Origin: Micromonospora sp. WMMD1155
GTDB lineage: Bacteria > Actinomycetota > Actinomycetes > Mycobacteriales > Micromonosporaceae
Assembly (NCBI RefSeq): GCF_029581275.1
Contig: NZ_CP120742.1
Location: forward strand, 1,152,501-1,216,500
Reading direction: 5' to 3'
DNA: 64,000 bases
A program made the translations under genes and the position numbers. Positions within the stretch are counted from its first letter, which is position 1; every line of letters starts with the position of its first letter. Below are positions 62,795 to 64,000 of this stretch, piece after piece. Under the pieces are notes generated by a model. It was given only the letters and a program-made list of their open reading frames with translations. It was not told where the DNA came from and did no database searches.

Positions 62795-64000
62795 TTAGCC
62801 AATAGAATCGTTGCCCGCTGCTCGGCCTGAGGACGACCACAGCGCGCCGACGCCGGCGACCGCCGCAAGCACGGCGGCAGCGAGGAAGGCTTCCCGCACC
62901 CCGGGCAGAAACTGGCCGGGCACCGAGTTGCTGGCGTAGACCGAGGCGATGACGGCAAGCCCCATCGCTCCGCCGAGTTGTTGCATGGTCTGGAACAACC
63001 CGGAGGCGGAACCGGAGTGCTCGGGCTCGACGCCGGCAAGCACGCCCGCGGTCGCCGGCAGGACCACGAGAGCCGTTGTGATGCCATTGATCACCATCGG
63101 CCCGAGCAACGCGCCCAGGAAGGTGCTCTCCGGGCCAAGCGTAGCCAGCCAGAGGAAACTCGCGACCGTCCCGACCGCGCCGACGATCATCAGCGTCGGT
63201 CCGCCGAAGCGGGCCTGGAGCCGCGGCACGAAGGGAGACAGCGCGACGACGCTGGCGGACAGGGCCACGAAGGTCAGTCCGGCCTCGAGCGGGGAGTACG
63301 TGAGCTGAACCTGCAGGAACTGGACGAGGATGAAGTACTGCGCGATCTGAGAGCCGACAAAGGCGAAGATCGCCAACAGGGACGCCAGCCGGACCCGGCT
63401 GCGCAGTAGCCCCAACCGCAGCAACGGGTGGGGCACCCTGCCCTCCACAACGACGAACACGGCCAGCAGGAGCACCCCGATCAGGAGGCCACCGATCGTC
63501 TGGGCGGAAGCCCAGCCCTTCTCCGGCGCCTGCGTCAGCCCCCACACCAGGGCGACCGCGCCGCCGACGGCTGAGAGCGCGCCGCCGACGTCGAACCGGC
63601 CGGGGCGCCGGGGAGTTTCGGTGATCAGGAAAGCGACCAACGCCAGCGCGATAACACCGAGTGGCACGTTGACCAGCAGGGTCCAGCGCCACGAGGCGAC
63701 CTCGGTCAGCACTCCGCCGATGACGAACCCCAGGGTGCCGGCCACCGCGGAGACACCGGAGAAGAGCGCGATCGCTTTGTTACGCGCACCATCGGTAGCC
63801 GCGTTCGCGGTGAGCAGCGCGAGCACCTGCGGTGCGGCGATCGCTCCGCCCGCACCCTGGACGACCCGGGCGATCACGAGAAACGTGCCCGAGGTCGCCA
63901 GGCCGCTGAGTAGCGAGAACAGCGTAAAGACGAACAGTCCGGCCCAGAACATGCGGCGTCGGCCCAGCACGTCTCCCAGACGGCCACCCATAAGCAGGAG
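62795..64000 (-). CDS. MFS drug-efflux transporter (DHA2 type), N-terminus cut off
   Basis: The start lies beyond the right edge. The visible about 400 residues begin within the loop-2 motif GGRLGDVLGRRRMF, followed by RVVQGAGGAIAAPQVLAL, and motif C GFVIGGVLTEVASWRWTLLVNVP, which mark proton-coupled antiporters. About eleven or twelve helices are visible, ending GALWSSSGRAAGNDSIG, so it is a 14-helix EmrB/QacA-like type. Codons are somewhat less extreme in GC3 than in its neighbours, which could mean later acquisition. The substrate is unknown. Confidence 0.88.
   Translation of the reverse strand, partial: LLLMGGRLGDVLGRRRMFWAGLFVFTLFSLLSGLATSGTFLVIARVVQGAGGAIAAPQVLALLTANAATDGARNKAIALFSGVSAVAGTLGFVIGGVLTEVASWRWTLLVNVPLGVIALALVAFLITETPRRPGRFDVGGALSAVGGAVALVWGLTQAPEKGWASAQTIGGLLIGVLLLAVFVVVEGRVPHPLLRLGLLRSRVRLASLLAIFAFVGSQIAQYFILVQFLQVQLTYSPLEAGLTFVALSASVVALSPFVPRLQARFGGPTLMIVGAVGTVASFLWLATLGPESTFLGALLGPMVINGITTALVVLPATAGVLAGVEPEHSGSASGLFQTMQQLGGAMGLAVIASVYASNSVPGQFLPGVREAFLAAAVLAAVAGVGALWSSSGRAAGNDSIG

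Overview
The window is chromosomal DNA from a very GC-rich actinomycete, most likely a Micromonosporaceae member (Micromonospora or a close relative). The evidence is third-codon-position GC close to saturation, frequent GTG starts, many 4-bp stop/start overlaps, an F420-type (DDN-like) oxidoreductase, ThyX instead of ThyA, a PadR-ABC pair, and the actinobacterial order pgsA-rimO, ftsK, rnj-dapA-thyX, dapB, pepR-like M16, pnp, rpsO, ribF, truB, dinF, nrnA, rbfA, ylxP, infB, ylxR, nusA, rimP, map, which is the same gene neighbourhood known from Mycobacterium. No rRNA, tRNA, CRISPR array, intact IS element or prophage gene was seen.

Layout. 1-8.7 kb: pgsA (cut by the left edge), rimO, an ornithine-cyclodeaminase homologue, an SMR exporter behind a class III guanidine riboswitch, a small membrane protein, ftsK, and two YbjN-domain proteins. 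8.7-12.2 kb: rnj, dapA and thyX on the minus strand. 12.2-13.1 kb: a gene-free island of tandem repeats lying between the arms of a perfect 35-bp inverted repeat. 13.1-17.5 kb: a DUF2752 protein, a YcaQ-like DNA glycosylase, two GNATs and a GT87 glycosyltransferase. 17.5-24.1 kb: a sugar ABC importer with a LacI repressor, divergent from a glycogen-debranching-type glucosidase. 24.2-33 kb: GNAT, dapB, M16 protease, pnp, rpsO, ribF, truB. 33-43.4 kb: dinF-like MATE, small membrane proteins, nrnA, rbfA, ylxP, infB, ylxR, nusA, rimP. 43.5-50.1 kb: a Tat lipoprotein with a ferritin-like partner, PadR-ABC-FtsX, an F420-type protein, and a nucleotidyltransferase-like protein. 50.1-55.8 kb: VIT1-type transporter, map, a STAS protein convergent with a 1219-residue sensor/phosphatase/anti-sigma-like kinase fusion. 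56-62.5 kb: a Puu-type gamma-glutamylation operon (permease, GS-like ligase, aldehyde dehydrogenase, SDR, class I amidotransferase hydrolase, PNPOx-like protein). 62.8 kb to the right edge: an MFS exporter, cut off at its N-terminus.

How the genes fit together. The minus-strand core encodes translation initiation and ribosome maturation (rimP, nusA, infB, rbfA, truB, rpsO), RNA turnover (pnp, rnj, nrnA), lysine/DAP synthesis (dapA, dapB) and thymidylate synthesis (thyX). Three accessory modules have their own visible regulatory DNA: the guanidine exporter (riboswitch), the LacI-controlled glucoside locus (paired 13-bp operators), and the PadR-controlled ABC exporter (15-bp palindrome). Noncoding DNA between genes repeatedly carries long palindromes, several beginning with GATC, which probably act as terminators and/or are members of dispersed repeat families.

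Limits. All functional calls come from reading translated sequence and recognising motifs. Starts were chosen by eye from Shine-Dalgarno sequences and overlaps. No database search or RNA folding was run.
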